A stretch of DNA of 42,821 nt from Demequina lutea. Its GTDB lineage: Bacteria > Actinomycetota > Actinomycetes > Actinomycetales > Demequinaceae. Position 1 is the first letter of the stretch, and every line of letters starts with the position of its first letter. Location: contig QKAX01000135.1 in the NCBI GenBank assembly GCA_003246255.1, positions 1 through 42,821 of the forward strand. Direction: 5' to 3'. Positions 13,601 through 21,377 of the stretch are shown in pieces. The translations under genes and the position numbers were made by a program. The notes beneath the pieces are model-generated. The model worked only from the letters and a program-made list of their open reading frames with translations. It ran no database searches and was not told the DNA's origin.

Positions 13601-14618
13601 CGCCCCACGAGGTGGGAAGGTCGATGACGGTGACGCCCTCCAGGCCCCCCGGCGCGGCGAGCGGGCTGTCGGCCGGCAACCGCACGCCGTCGGTGATGAC
13701 AATGAGGTGCGGCCGCGCGGTCCCGCCCGGGACAAACCGGCCGCGCTCCTTAAGGTCGCCCGGCAGCATGTCGGCGAGCGAGGCGGTGTCGGACACGATC
13801 ATGCGCGAGGATCCCAGCGCGTCGTTCGAGGTGCGCGAGTGGGTGTGTGGCAACCACTTGGCCCACTCCCACTGCGGCAAGAGCGAGCCGCTGGCGGCGA
13901 TCACCACTTGCACGTCATCGGGCGAGTGGAAGGTGGCGACCCCCACCACCATCGCCCGCACCAGCGAGCGCACCTCCTCGTCCTCGCCGGTGACCTCGAC
14001 GCGCGCGTAGTTGCCCAACGGCACGGCGTACGGCAGGTTCTTCTGCACCTCGTGAGCGAGCATGAAGCGGTGCGCGGCCGAGGCCGAGACCGGGTCGAGC
14101 TGTGCCAGCGGCGGCAACTCCGGCGCCTCGAGGTTCACGCAAAGGGGCTGTTCGCACTTGCCGATGCGCGTGAAGAGGAAGTCGGGATCCGATGCTGAGC
14201 GCTCCCATACCCGGGTGCGCTCTTCCGCGACGAACGGGAGCGCGGCGGGAGCGGGGCTCGTCCAGTTGGCTGCGCGTCGCTGCTGCTTTGCGGCGGTGCG
14301 CACGGTGTCGCGGAGCTCGCCCAGGTAGGCGAGGTACTCGCGGCGGGACGCGAGCAGCTGAGCGTTGCGCTGCGAGCGTTGGCGCCAGCCGTTGACGAAC
14401 ACGAAGCCCAGGGACGAGGCCATGACCATGCCGCCTGTGAGAAGGCCAGCCGCTCCACCCGACATGGTGACCATGACGATGGAGCCGACTGCGCCGAGCA
14501 TTGGCAGCATCGAGGTGAGGATGCTGGATCCACCGTCTGAGGCCTGCAACTCCGGCGGCGCCTGGACAGGGATAGTGCCCGAGGGGACACGCGGCGGGGC
14601 GAGGCGGGGGCCACTCAC
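10635..14618 (-). CDS. eccC: EccC, FtsK/SpoIIIE-type ATPase of type VII secretion
   Basis: EccC is the motor of the ESX channel. This is a full-length, undivided form of 1327 residues. Two membrane segments lie at about residues 33-76, followed by a coiled/DUF-like region. Three FtsK-type ATPase domains follow. Domain 1 has Walker A GATGSGKS at 474-481 and a Walker B ending VADEF (586-590). Domain 2 has GGPLSGKST at 841-849, but its Walker B is IVDGWG, with no acidic residue after the Asp. Domain 3 has GDADSGKTS at 1126-1134 and LVDDYD at 1221-1226. In known EccC proteins domain 1 powers transport and the later domains bind substrate signal sequences. The GTG start overlaps the FHA gene by GTGA. 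No FHA domain is present at its N-terminus, unlike Firmicutes EssC. Confidence 0.97.
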   Translation of the reverse strand: MSGPRLAPPRVPSGTIPVQAPPELQASDGGSSILTSMLPMLGAVGSIVMVTMSGGAAGLLTGGMVMASSLGFVFVNGWRQRSQRNAQLLASRREYLAYLGELRDTVRTAAKQQRRAANWTSPAPAALPFVAEERTRVWERSASDPDFLFTRIGKCEQPLCVNLEAPELPPLAQLDPVSASAAHRFMLAHEVQKNLPYAVPLGNYARVEVTGEDEEVRSLVRAMVVGVATFHSPDDVQVVIAASGSLLPQWEWAKWLPHTHSRTSNDALGSSRMIVSDTASLADMLPGDLKERGRFVPGGTARPHLIVITDGVRLPADSPLAAPGGLEGVTVIDLPTSWGDLDSPTTLRASFASKAAAGEVDLITTTHAQQRVTADMMTLAEAEATARRLLPLHTAAASGAEAGAAPTSTEQRELVDLLGLPDLHEIDFASVWRGRPERDRLRVPIGQTTTGAPIVLDIKESAQQGMGPHGVMIGATGSGKSEVLRTLVLALALTHGPDQLNFVLVDFKGGATFAGMAGMPHVSAIITNLGEEIALVDRFQDALQGEVTRRQELLRASGNFVNVLEYEKARKGGRTDLEPLPALLIVADEFSELLAAKPEFIESFINIGRVGRSLQVHLLLASQRLEEGKLRGLDTYLSYRIGLRTFSAAESRTILGVPDAYTLPQQPGVGFLKSDTETMTQFRAAYVSGAPKRRKRKALVAEGTGSDVTPAVVEMFTAAPVAIRDDEETEQPEAAPAALDPATPTPAVDKRSTFELAVDKMRGQGNPAHQVWLPPLDTPPTLNQLMPDLAVDPSLGLHSPAWRAQGGLTVPIGIVDVPLEQRRESLVVSLGGAAGHMAIVGGPLSGKSTLARTTMASLSLAYTPREVQFYVLDFGGGSFAGMTAFPHLAGLATRSEPDVVRRAVSEVTGIINAREQYFRAQGIDSIETYRQRRAQGRADDGYGDVFLIVDGWGTVRSDFEAIEPQIQAIAARGLTFGVHIIITAARWMEVRANVKDLIGTRIELRLGDPSDSEIDRKAAANVTAGAPGRGLSPRKLQMLTALPRVDGDATASTLANGIDHLIQQTTRAYQGPAGPKLRLLPERIDLDQVRALAPATSRELYLGVDEANLAPFGLNLREEPNLFLYGDADSGKTSFLRAYAQEITRLYAPNEAKIFVVDYRRSTLGDLPEEYVGARLGTHDEAASGIQELVGFFQSRIPGKDVTPEQLRARSWWTGAEGFILVDDYDLVATSQGNPLAPLAALLPQAADLHVVITRRTGGASRASYDPIIQRLTDLGTTGILLSGSPEEGALIGKVKAAPAVPGRAQIVSRDRGLVAAQLAFSPSKFS

Positions 14619-16153
14619 TGGGAAGCTCCGTTCACGAGAACACTGATGGTGAAGGCGCGATTGCCCATGCGGACGCGCATGCCGTCCTCGACCTCGGTGC
14701 GGCGGCCGGGTGCGAGCGCAATGACACTGCCGTCGTCGTCGAGCAGGTCGGTTCCATTCGTCGAGCCGCCGTCGGTGACCCAGGTACGTCCACGCGTGTG
14801 CTCGAGGCGCAGGTGGTTCTTGGAGACGGTGCCCTCGGAGTCGGCGACGGCAATGAGGTGGTCGCCCTCTTCTGTAGCGGAGGGCTTGCGCCCCAGGTTG
14901 ACTCGCGCTGGTAGCGGGAGCTGCTCACGTTGACCCGTGTCGAACACCAGCAACAGCATTCCTGAGTCCTCAGCGGCAGTGGCCGCGGGAGCCGCGACCG
15001 CCTGCGGACCGGCCGGCGCTGCCTGAACTGCGGGAGCTGCCTGAACTGCGGGAGCGACTTCCAGCGGGGCGTGGTGCTCCGGCGGCGGGGCCGACGGTAC
15101 TGCCGCCGGCTGCGCGGCGGCGGCCCCGGGCGGGGCGGCGATCACGCCAGGCGGCGCGGTGACGCCGGCAGGGCTGGCAGGCGGCACGGGAGCCGCTGCT
15201 GTTGCGGGGGCGGGCGGCGCGGACGGCGTGACGGTCATGGGGTTCACCGGAGGGGCGGTCTGCTCCGATGCGACGGCACCGCCCCACGCCTCGGGCACGC
15301 CCGTCTGGGAGACCGACACCGAGTCTTCGATGGCGAGAGCCCGGGGCGCGAGGGCCCCACGCACCTGCGAAGCGCCGAGGCCGCTGACGCGCGGCGCGAG
15401 GCGTTCGGGGGTGCGTTGGATGCCAGGGACGGGCGCGAGAGGCGATGCCTGCACCCGGGACGCGTTGTGCTGCCGAGGTGGCACAGCGACTGCAACGGTG
15501 CGGGAGGCCTTGTCCGCCCAGCTGCGTCCTTGGCGGGTGCCGTCAAATGCGCCCGATGCCACGACAACCCACGCGCCGGCCACCATCGCAATGAAGCCCG
15601 ATCCCGTGATGGCCTGGCGCAACGAGGCGCGCCCGAGCCCGGGAGAGAACGGACGGTCCTCTCGCGAGGTGCGCACCCGCATCGCGGCATTGCCTACCGT
15701 CAGGCCGGTGCGCGCCTCAAGCACAAGCAAGAAGAGCACTGTCTCCGCCGCCGCGATGGCGCCCATCAGCCACGACGACGCGCCGATCGAGGCGCCCACA
15801 CCCACGGCCACCACTGCCGCCGTGTCGATGGTGAAGGCCGCAAGGCGAGGCCCGGTTCCCGCCACTGTTCCGGTGAACCGGGGCCCGAGCGGCAGACCCC
15901 GCGCGGGCCGCACCGTGGAGGGACCGTAGCCGGGCGCTGTGAGAGGCGGGGAAACAGCGGCCGCTGGCGGTGCCAGTGTCGACGTGGGAGCGGGGATCCC
16001 CGCCGAGGCGGCGCCGGCGACGGCCCCCGGGACGGATGCGGGCGGGAGCGACGGCGCCGTGCGCTGGGCGACGCCGCAGTACAGGCACGTTGCCGTGCCG
16101 GCGGCGAGCGGTTGCCTGCAGTTCCAGCACGGGGCGGCGGCGGGGCTTGTCAT
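14615..16153 (-). CDS. Zinc-ribbon / RDD membrane / FHA fusion protein
   Basis: The start is ATG 16153, fixed by its ATGA overlap with the eccD stop, giving 512 residues. A short N-terminal zinc ribbon uses C9, C12, C23 and C26. Residues about 95-230 are an RDD-type membrane domain with several hydrophobic helices (FTIDTAAVVAVGVGASIGAS, MGAIAAAETVLFLLVLEA). A long Ala/Pro-rich linker (about 300-405) follows. The C-terminal 100 residues are an FHA domain with NLGRKPSATEE, SKNHLRLEH and DGGSTNGTDL, the residues that bind phosphothreonine. The gene is coupled to eccD before it and eccC after it. It may recruit phosphorylated proteins to the T7SS channel, a role played in Firmicutes by the FHA domains of EssC. 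That link is inference. Confidence 0.88.
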   Translation of the reverse strand: MTSPAAAPCWNCRQPLAAGTATCLYCGVAQRTAPSLPPASVPGAVAGAASAGIPAPTSTLAPPAAAVSPPLTAPGYGPSTVRPARGLPLGPRFTGTVAGTGPRLAAFTIDTAAVVAVGVGASIGASSWLMGAIAAAETVLFLLVLEARTGLTVGNAAMRVRTSREDRPFSPGLGRASLRQAITGSGFIAMVAGAWVVVASGAFDGTRQGRSWADKASRTVAVAVPPRQHNASRVQASPLAPVPGIQRTPERLAPRVSGLGASQVRGALAPRALAIEDSVSVSQTGVPEAWGGAVASEQTAPPVNPMTVTPSAPPAPATAAAPVPPASPAGVTAPPGVIAAPPGAAAAQPAAVPSAPPPEHHAPLEVAPAVQAAPAVQAAPAGPQAVAAPAATAAEDSGMLLLVFDTGQREQLPLPARVNLGRKPSATEEGDHLIAVADSEGTVSKNHLRLEHTRGRTWVTDGGSTNGTDLLDDDGSVIALAPGRRTEVEDGMRVRMGNRAFTISVLVNGASQ

Positions 16154-17532
16154 CGGGCCATCATGGTGCGTACCGCCTCCAAGACATTGGCGGCAAGGAG
16201 CGCCATGGGCAGGGCCAGCGCGACCGCCAGCCATTCAAAGAAGTCCGCCAGGCGACTCCACACGAGTGAGGAGGCGCCCCGGGCGACGGGCACAATAAGC
16301 GCCGCCGTGACGATGCCGATCAGCAGCGCCGCGCCGGCGAGGCCGAGCCTGGCCACCTCGTCTGCGTGCAACGCGAGGTCCACCGCCACTGCGAGGACCA
16401 TCACGCTCGCGCCCACCCGCGGGGTCCACCGCAGCACGGTAGATGAGCGGTGGCGAGGGTTGAGCACCAGCACGATGACGGTGGCGGCGACCGCGCCGAT
16501 TCCGCCGATGCGTGCCCACAGACTCGCGGAGTGCATAGCGGGTAGGACGAATGGCGTGGTGAGGACGGCCACGGACGTGAGCGCCACCACCCCGGAGGTG
16601 AGGCGCGACGATGACTCGGCAACTCGCGGCTCCACCACGTCCATCGTGACCTGGCCGGGATCGTCAGGCACCGAGCCGCGCACGGTCCAGCGCTGCTGCA
16701 TGAAGTGCTGGTAGTTGATGAAGTAGCCCTCAGGGACGTCCATCAGCAGGGAGGGCAGGAGCCTCATGCCCGGCGCAACCAGTCCCAGGCTGATGGCTGC
16801 GGCGCTCGATGCCGGCCACGTCAGCAGGAGGGTTCCGCCCCACACGAGCACGAGGAGAAGGGAGATGGTGGTCGCCGTGCCAACGAGACCACGCGGCTCG
16901 CGGCGCGGCGTCGCGACAGACATGAGCGAGAACACCGCGGCGAGTGCCGTCATGGTGAGCGCGACGGCCAGGTGGAGCCCTCCGTGCACGGCGGGAGTGC
17001 CGATGGTGACGGCCGCCGCAGTCAACGCGACGATCGCGGCCAGTGGCAGGCCCGCAGGCTGAGCCTGCGTCGCCGTCGCGCGGCGAGCCAACCAGATCGC
17101 GGCGGACGCGGCGACTCCGAGGCCCAGGCCCATGGCGACCCACAGTCGCGCGGGCCCGCCGACGAGCGTGGTGTCGGCGGCCAGGTGTATGAGGGCGAGC
17201 GCCGTCAGCGTGGCGCCCAGTGTCGCGACAACCCACCAGATGGCTGCGTGGTCCGCGCGCGTCGAGGTATCCGCTGCGCGACGTTTCCGTGTCGCGGGCA
17301 CCGTCAGGTCGACGATGCTGAGCAGTGCGCCGTCGGTCAGGTCGTCGACGGTCGAACTGGGGTCCACCTCGCGTCCTGAGCGCGTCAACAGCGCGTGGCG
17401 CGTCGGATCGAAGCCGACGCGCGCGCCCACGAGGGCCTGTGCGACGGTGTGGCCTAAGGGCACGACAAGATCTACCGTCGTGCCGTCACCCGCGACCGCG
17501 AGACGGCGTCGTTCGGACGTCGTGGCGTTCAT
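16150..17532 (-). CDS. eccD: EccD, ubiquitin-like domain membrane protein (second copy)
   Basis: EccD forms the membrane-embedded vestibule of the ESX core. This copy has 460 residues. Residues 6-75 form a ubiquitin-like (YukD-type) domain, with RRRLAVAGDGTTVDLVVPLG and a final GALLSIVDLTVP. A basic linker follows, and then about eleven hydrophobic helices from residue 92 to the end, with a cytoplasmic loop around DVPEGYFINYQHFMQQRW. It is clearly related to the plus-strand EccD at 24280-25614 but quite different in sequence. The stop overlaps the next gene by ATGA. No clear ribosome site precedes the ATG at 17532, and the upstream gene ends nine bases before. Having two EccD genes in one locus is unusual. 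Confidence 0.9.
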   Translation of the reverse strand: MNATTSERRRLAVAGDGTTVDLVVPLGHTVAQALVGARVGFDPTRHALLTRSGREVDPSSTVDDLTDGALLSIVDLTVPATRKRRAADTSTRADHAAIWWVVATLGATLTALALIHLAADTTLVGGPARLWVAMGLGLGVAASAAIWLARRATATQAQPAGLPLAAIVALTAAAVTIGTPAVHGGLHLAVALTMTALAAVFSLMSVATPRREPRGLVGTATTISLLLVLVWGGTLLLTWPASSAAAISLGLVAPGMRLLPSLLMDVPEGYFINYQHFMQQRWTVRGSVPDDPGQVTMDVVEPRVAESSSRLTSGVVALTSVAVLTTPFVLPAMHSASLWARIGGIGAVAATVIVLVLNPRHRSSTVLRWTPRVGASVMVLAVAVDLALHADEVARLGLAGAALLIGIVTAALIVPVARGASSLVWSRLADFFEWLAVALALPMALLAANVLEAVRTMMAR

Positions 17533-17541
17533 ACAGACAAA

Positions 17542-17970
17542 CTATCGATCGCCGCGCATCCTCTGGATAGAGGCGAGGGCCTCTTGAAGCTCGGCCTGCG
17601 CCGTGTGCAGCTGCTGCAAGGGAACCTCAAGCTCCTCGGACTTCATCGCCTCGGCGAATTGTTGGCGCGCACGGGGGATCAGATCGCGCTGGATCACGAG
17701 CCGCACGGCGCGCGCCTCTTTGGAGGTGTCCACGCCGTTGAGCACATCGTCAAGAGTGGTCTGGTTCATGTCGATGCGCTGCTGCAACACCTGCCAGTCG
17801 CGTCCCATCTCACCGTTGCGACGCTTGGCGGCGAGCTCGTCATCCTTGTTCGCGTGCTGCGCGCGCTCGGCAAGACGCTGTTCGCGCTGGGCCGCCGTGG
17901 CGGCAGAGACCTCCGAGGTGAGCGCGCGCACCTCTTCAAGCATCTCGTGAAGGTCGACTGTGGGATCCAT
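17542..17970 (-). CDS. Helical coiled-coil protein of the T7SS operon, unknown
   Basis: The protein has 142 residues from ATG 17970; longer readings in this frame are shadows of the upstream gene. It is charged and almost entirely helical, with heptad-like stretches (LHEMLEEVRALTSEVSAATAAQ, then LHTAQAELQEALASIQ). It has no signal or membrane segment. Position in the middle of the T7SS operon, between a WXG-like protein and EccD, suggests a chaperone, an EspG-like adaptor or a substrate. I see no features that identify a family. It ends nine bases before eccD and starts eight bases after the preceding stop, so it is certainly co-transcribed. Confidence 0.75.
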   Translation of the reverse strand: MDPTVDLHEMLEEVRALTSEVSAATAAQREQRLAERAQHANKDDELAAKRRNGEMGRDWQVLQQRIDMNQTTLDDVLNGVDTSKEARAVRLVIQRDLIPRARQQFAEAMKSEELEVPLQQLHTAQAELQEALASIQRMRGDR

Positions 17971-17978
17971 TGCTGTCC

Positions 17979-18722
17979 TTAGATGAGGCCGTAGCTGGTA
18001 GAGACAGCTGCCCTGCTCGCGCGGTCTGCGGCCGCGAGTGCCTGCAGCACGTGCGCGATGTTCTTGATGGCGCCGTCGATGATGTGCACCACCTTGGAGA
18101 TCTTCTCCACGAGCGCCTTGAACTTGGTGATGAACGAGATGACCTTTTGCGAGATGCCCACCACCTTGTAACCAAGGAACGTGATCTCGGCCGCGCCGGC
18201 CACCTGTCCCGCGATGGGCACCGCCTGCTCTGCGATGATCCGCAACGCGGTCTCTGCGACAAGCTTGAGGGACTCGAGCACGAACTCGACGAGTGCGCGA
18301 GCGAGGTCTGCCAGGGCCGCGCAGTACTGCGACATGGCGTCGCACGCCTGCGGCAGCGGTTCGATGAGCCGGGCCACCTTGGCGTTCGCGGCACCCCACG
18401 CGTCGCGCGCGCTTCCTGCCCAGAGATCGTCGTCCACCATGCCAGGAAGGGCGTCGATATTGTGGCCCACCGCGCTCACGGCCTGACCCACCTGGCCCCA
18501 TGCCTGAGTGGCGCGGTCGAACGCGTCCCAGTCCCCGGCGAACGGCTTCATGACCCACTCCTCGAGCGGGCTGAAGCCCGTGATGGCGTCGACGAAGGCA
18601 TCCACGCCGCCGATGACGGGGCCGCACATCATGCGCGCCTGCCAAATGAACTTTCCTGAGCCGTGGCCCTGGGGCGAGGTCAGGTATGCGGTGGGGTCGT
18701 AGGGCGGGTTGAGTGTGGTCAT
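17979..18722 (-). CDS. CpnT-like WXG100-domain protein without toxin tip
   Basis: This 247-residue helical protein begins with a glycine-containing leader. Its N-terminal part (residues about 38-115) has PLEEWVMKPFAGDWDAFDRA and LWAGSARDAW, with W101-A-G103 as the WXG turn. This pattern is related to the N-terminal domain of the effector at 8460-9839. Residues 115-235 are amphipathic and hydrophobic helices (LVEFVLESLKLVAETALRIIA, then ISFITKFKALVEKISKVV). No C-terminal toxin domain is present; it ends shortly after the helices. It may be a conserved ESX substrate or a structural partner. Its ATG overlaps the preceding stop by ATGA and the next gene starts eight bases later. Confidence 0.8.
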   Translation of the reverse strand: MTTLNPPYDPTAYLTSPQGHGSGKFIWQARMMCGPVIGGVDAFVDAITGFSPLEEWVMKPFAGDWDAFDRATQAWGQVGQAVSAVGHNIDALPGMVDDDLWAGSARDAWGAANAKVARLIEPLPQACDAMSQYCAALADLARALVEFVLESLKLVAETALRIIAEQAVPIAGQVAGAAEITFLGYKVVGISQKVISFITKFKALVEKISKVVHIIDGAIKNIAHVLQALAAADRASRAAVSTSYGLI

Positions 18723-20020
18723 GCGGCGCCTCCCTGTGCGACCGGAATGAGCGAGAGATCCGTCTCAACAGGTGTGATCACGCTGACGTCGCCATAGCCC
18801 AGCGTGGTGGTGCCAACGAGGAGTGACTCGTCGAGGACGAGTGGCTCGCGGCTCTCCCACGCGCGGCGTAGCTCCTCGGCGCTGCGCCCAAGAGGGTCGT
18901 GCGCGGCCTGGTCCTGCCAGATCTGGTCGTAGAAGCTTGCGCGCTCCGCGAGCTGCTCGGGAGTCAGCGGCTCAGTGCCCGTGAGATCGCGCGGAAGGAC
19001 ACCCTCGATGGTCTCGGCGCCGAGGGCAGCGTCGGCGCCGCCGTCATCAGCACCGCCCCCGGTGCCCACCGCATGGCCCCCGGCGGACCCGATGCCGGGC
19101 GAGGCAGCGTCGTCGCCGTTCGCTTCCCACGCGGTCTCGGCATCCGGGCCGCCCTGCTGCGCAGGGTCGATGTCGATCACATCGACCGGCCCGTCGCCAT
19201 CGAGAGCTGGCTCAGTGTCGACGTCCACATCGATGTCCACGTCGGCGTTGTCGACGTCGACGTCGACGTCGACATCTACCTGGCCGTCGGACCCCACGTG
19301 CACGCTGACGCTGACGTGTGGATCGTCGTGATCGCCTGTCCCGGGGGTATCGACGAGGTCGGAGGGAAGCTCCGGCGTGGGCACGGGGCTGTAGCCGCCA
19401 CCGCCGTAACCGCCCCCGCCGTAACCGTCCCCGCCGTAACCACCGCCGTAACCGCCCCCGCCGTAACCGCCGCCGCCGTAACCGCCGCCGCCCCCGCCGT
19501 TCTGGAGCGCCTCGACCTGAGCGCGGAGCTCGTCGATCTGCCTCTGAATGTCGCTCTCGGAGGTCTCCATATCCGTCATCGCTGCCTCGAACTGTGTGGT
19601 GAGGCCATCGACGGCCGCCTGCACGCGGGTGAAGGCATCGAATGCCCGAGTGCGACTCTCCACGTAGCGGGGCTGGAGAAAGACCCCGAGGAGGAGGCCA
19701 AACTCACCGTTGAGGGTGCAGTGGTGGGTGAGGTACTGGTTGATGCGCGCCATGGCGTCTGACTGCTGCTGGCAGTACGAGACGATGGGATCCTTGATGC
19801 TCGGGTCCACCTTCACGACCGCCGCAGATGAGCCGCCGCCAGGGCTATACGTGTGGGGCGGTGGGGGAGCGTAGGTCACCGGCTGCGACGCCCCCGACGC
19901 GAGCTCCGTGCCTGCACCCACTGCGTCGTTCACGTTGCTTGCCAGGTCAAAGAGGCCGTTGACAAGTCCAACGGTGCTGTTGACCACGCCGACGATGTCC
20001 GTAGGCTTGCTGCTCATCAT
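18719..20020 (-). CDS. Low-complexity T7SS-locus protein with Gly-Tyr and Asp-Val repeats
   Basis: This 433-residue protein has four parts. The N-terminus (1-50) contains hydrophobic/small residues without a typical signal peptide. A helical region (about 75-180) has two Cys (YCQQQ and HHCTL) and a coiled coil (DIQRQIDELRAQVEALQ). A glycine-tyrosine repeat block (GGGGY units, about 181-215) follows, then an acidic Asp-Val repeat block (about 245-275). The C-terminal part contains a conserved-looking segment, RASFYDQIWQDQAAHDPLGRSAEELRRAWE. The two ATGs at 20020 and 20017 follow GAGGGGGA. It is coupled to the next WXG-like gene by ATGA. I do not recognise a family. It may be a secreted or surface substrate of the locus. 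Confidence 0.8.
   Translation of the reverse strand: MMSSKPTDIVGVVNSTVGLVNGLFDLASNVNDAVGAGTELASGASQPVTYAPPPPHTYSPGGGSSAAVVKVDPSIKDPIVSYCQQQSDAMARINQYLTHHCTLNGEFGLLLGVFLQPRYVESRTRAFDAFTRVQAAVDGLTTQFEAAMTDMETSESDIQRQIDELRAQVEALQNGGGGGGYGGGGYGGGGYGGGYGGDGYGGGGYGGGGYSPVPTPELPSDLVDTPGTGDHDDPHVSVSVHVGSDGQVDVDVDVDVDNADVDIDVDVDTEPALDGDGPVDVIDIDPAQQGGPDAETAWEANGDDAASPGIGSAGGHAVGTGGGADDGGADAALGAETIEGVLPRDLTGTEPLTPEQLAERASFYDQIWQDQAAHDPLGRSAEELRRAWESREPLVLDESLLVGTTTLGYGDVSVITPVETDLSLIPVAQGGAA
19217..19283 (-). repeat. Asp-Val codon repeat within the 433-residue gene
   Basis: The DNA is a run of alternating GAC/GTC-type codons (GTCGACGTCGAC-like) coding for DVDVDVDVD. Because GACGTC is self-complementary the tract is also palindromic and could expand or contract by slippage. 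It gives a strongly acidic, beta-favouring strip that could bind calcium, though no DxDxDG motif is visible. Confidence 0.85.
19395..19500 (-). repeat. Gly-Tyr repeat tract within the 433-residue gene
   Basis: Seven units of about 12-15 bases (GGCGGGGGCGGTTAC-like on the coding strand) code for GGGGY, GGGY or GGDGY. The repeats are nearly identical at DNA level, so copy number may vary between strains. Gly-Tyr repeats occur in flexible, adhesive or phase-separating proteins; the role here is unknown. Confidence 0.9.
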
Positions 20021-20039
20021 TCCCCCTCAGATCGTGAGT

Positions 20040-21377
20040 TTATTCGTCGCGTCCACCGGCGCGTGCACCGTCGGGCAGCGGGGTGAAATCCTCGTGGTCG
20101 TCCTCGAGCTTGGGTGCCATGGGTCCGCCAAGGCCCGGTCGCTTGTCTTTCTTGTCGCGTCCACCTGCTCCGCCCATGGGTGCGTGGCCCATCATTGCGC
20201 CGCCGCCCGCACCACCGGAGGCCGATGCTCCGCTCGCGCCTGCCGCGAGGCCTGCGCCGCCGCCGGTTGCGCCGCTCGATGCGCCACCCAACAGTCCTCG
20301 GGAGCCACCAGCGGTGCCAGCACCAAGTCCACCCGTGCCGCCGAGGCCACCCGTGCCGCCGAGGCCACCAGCGGTGCCGAGCCGCAGGGCGGCCGCGCCG
20401 GCGACGGCCGCGCCTCCCAAGGTCCCGGCGGTGAGGGCATGGTGGCCCCCGCCGCCCCCGAGGCTTCCGCCAACGGTGCCGCCACGTCCGGCGCCGCTGC
20501 CCGGCAGGTACCCCTGAGAGTCGCCATCGGCGCTCGTGTGACCATCCGAACCATGGCCAGGACCCGGGTAGTACCCGCCAGGACCAGGCTCGACGTGCGG
20601 ACCCGGCTGGTATGGAGTGGGCTGGTATGGACTTGGCCGGTAGGGCATGGGCTGAGACGGAGTCGGTTGATACGGGGTGGGCGAGGACGGGTCGGGGCTC
20701 TGGTACTCCGGCGCGATGGTACGCACTGGCGTGGGGCTTGGCGGGAAGATGAGGCGGCCGCCGGCGCCGGAACCGTCAGTGTCGCCACCCACCATGGGGT
20801 CGGGCTCCGGAACGATCGGATCGACGTTGCGACGCCCCGGAGGTTTGACGTCGCTGAACGTGCTTTTGGGAGCGTCGAGCTGCCTGGCTGCCTCTGACAG
20901 GTCGTGCTCAAGGTCGGAGAGAGCCGCCTCCGCTGCCTCGTTTCGGTTGCCCCCCAGCAGACCCGCTACGGCGCTAATGGCGTGGGCGAGCGGCTGCTCG
21001 GCCATCCCCGGCAGCGGGCGAATCACCGCGAGGCCGGCCTTCTCTGCGTCCGCTACCGTGCGGTAGACCGAGGACGGAACAAGCGAGGACGGCAGCGAGG
21101 CCTTCGACTCCATGGCGCGGTCGAGGGCGGCGTTAGCTGCCGTGACGGCAGTCTCCACCTGGGAGACGGCTTCGCGGACGTCCGAGTACTGGGCGATCAT
21201 TGCCTCGAAGAGCAGGGCGGCCGCGTCGGCCGAGGCGCCATGCCAGCCGTCTGACTGGATGAGGTAGCCCAGGGTTTGCGACAGGCCGTCGAGCGCATGG
21301 GTGAGATTCTGCAGATGCGGAGTCTGCCAGTGTCCACCCGCGTTGATGGCGTCGAGCTTCTCCTCTGCCGAGGTCAT
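20040..21377 (-). CDS. WXG-like protein with Pro-rich and Gly-rich C-terminal tails
   Basis: The start is ATG 21377, coupled by ATGA to the mycosin stop, giving 445 residues. The first 110 residues are helical with a WXG turn (SDGWHGASADAA, W45-H-G47), so this is an ESX-type substrate or partner. A second helical part reaches to about 190 (NRNEAAEAALSDLEHDLSEAARQL). A proline-rich region with PYQPTP/PYRPSP repeats follows (about 230-265). The rest is Gly/Ala-rich (GGLGGTGGLGGTGGLG) with a short charged end. This N-terminal WXG plus disordered tail design recalls PPE- and EspB-like secreted proteins of mycobacterial ESX systems, but the sequence is not close to those I know. It lies directly after the mycosin, which could process it. 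Confidence 0.8.
   Translation of the reverse strand: MTSAEEKLDAINAGGHWQTPHLQNLTHALDGLSQTLGYLIQSDGWHGASADAAALLFEAMIAQYSDVREAVSQVETAVTAANAALDRAMESKASLPSSLVPSSVYRTVADAEKAGLAVIRPLPGMAEQPLAHAISAVAGLLGGNRNEAAEAALSDLEHDLSEAARQLDAPKSTFSDVKPPGRRNVDPIVPEPDPMVGGDTDGSGAGGRLIFPPSPTPVRTIAPEYQSPDPSSPTPYQPTPSQPMPYRPSPYQPTPYQPGPHVEPGPGGYYPGPGHGSDGHTSADGDSQGYLPGSGAGRGGTVGGSLGGGGGHHALTAGTLGGAAVAGAAALRLGTAGGLGGTGGLGGTGGLGAGTAGGSRGLLGGASSGATGGGAGLAAGASGASASGGAGGGAMMGHAPMGGAGGRDKKDKRPGLGGPMAPKLEDDHEDFTPLPDGARAGGRDE

Noticed and set aside
19217-19500. Regular short repeats considered as a CRISPR array
   Set aside because: Units are 6-15 bases, contiguous, without spacers, and in frame within a coding region.
20083-20517. 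Proline-rich plus-strand ORF
   Set aside because: It is the complement of the Gly-rich tail of the WXG-like gene.
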